From Hippopus hippopus (Eukaryota; Mollusca; Bivalvia; Cardiida; Cardiidae): 64,000 nucleotides of DNA. Positions within the stretch are counted from its first letter, which is position 1; the number at the start of each line of letters is the position of its first letter. The DNA is taken from the NCBI GenBank assembly GCA_946811185.2, contig OX328113.1:24465521-24529520 (forward strand), written 5' to 3'. Position numbers and translations under genes: made by a program. Under the pieces are notes generated by a model that saw only the letters and a list, made by a program, of their open reading frames with translations, ran no database searches and was not told where the DNA came from. Shown piece by piece: positions 63,983 to 64,000 of the stretch.

Positions 63983-64000
63983 ATCACAGGAAAAGTAATA

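Overview
The window looks like gene-poor, AT-rich nuclear DNA of an animal, most likely a heterodont marine bivalve. I base this on tRNA-derived SINEs, a mariner transposon, many fold-back elements, and long repeats with 'agggccatgatggccct' ends and internal ~150-165 bp tandem units, which resemble the pearl-type elements known from bivalves. The species assignment is inference. There are no bacterial operons, rRNA genes, CRISPR arrays or convincing free-standing tRNA genes.

Only one stretch looks like a host gene: an intronless-looking 182-residue ankyrin-repeat ORF on the minus strand (44875-45423), with an in-frame upstream stop and a downstream AATAAA. The only recognisable transposase is a mariner element (24993-26330) with TA target duplication, 32-bp inverted repeats and a DD34D catalytic triad. 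It is broken by one extra base in a homopolymer.

Family names used below are local labels. MITE-A is a ~220-bp fold-back with CCCTTTACC ends flanked by TTAA and a ~67-nt central hairpin; I count about 50 copies or fragments. MITE-B is ~265 bp, with GAGCCATGCTCTG ends and a 39-nt GC-rich palindrome. MITE-C is ~210 bp, TTAA-flanked, with a 62-nt palindrome. MITE-D is ~360 bp and TTAA-flanked. MITE-H and MITE-J are ~370 and ~190 bp; MITE-K is a 120-bp hairpin. Family E has a ~110-bp unit. Families F, G1 and G2 are long elements carrying tandem arrays. SINE1 is the main tRNA-derived SINE.

Layout. 1-8.7 kb: MITE fragments, then long tandem-array elements F (2441-3988), G1 (4498-7050) and G2 (7051-8705), interrupted by two SINEs with target duplications and by a hAT-like fold-back with an 8-bp duplication (4704-5617). 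9.0-13.3 kb: two ~470-bp inverted arms enclosing ~3.4 kb. 13.4-15.0 kb: six consecutive MITE-A copies. 15.8-21.7 kb: other fold-backs, SINE relics, a SINE-in-SINE nest and MITE-D. 21.7-26.3 kb: reverse-strand G2 and F elements and the mariner. 26.8-34.4 kb: MITE-A/B/C, a piggyBac-like 853-bp fold-back (29863-30715) and family E. 34.6-35.8 kb: a 30-bp minisatellite that reads as a decapeptide repeat. 36-64 kb: dense MITE-A/B/C, more SINEs, the ankyrin gene, and nested insertions (D in C, B in H, SINE in SINE, a fold-back in B).

The strongest general observation is that several unrelated-looking fold-back families (A, C, D, E and the 853-bp element) are flanked by TTAA, and that neighbouring copies often share one TTAA. 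This suggests they were mobilised by one or more piggyBac-type transposases, none of which is encoded here. Identity and copy figures are estimates by eye.
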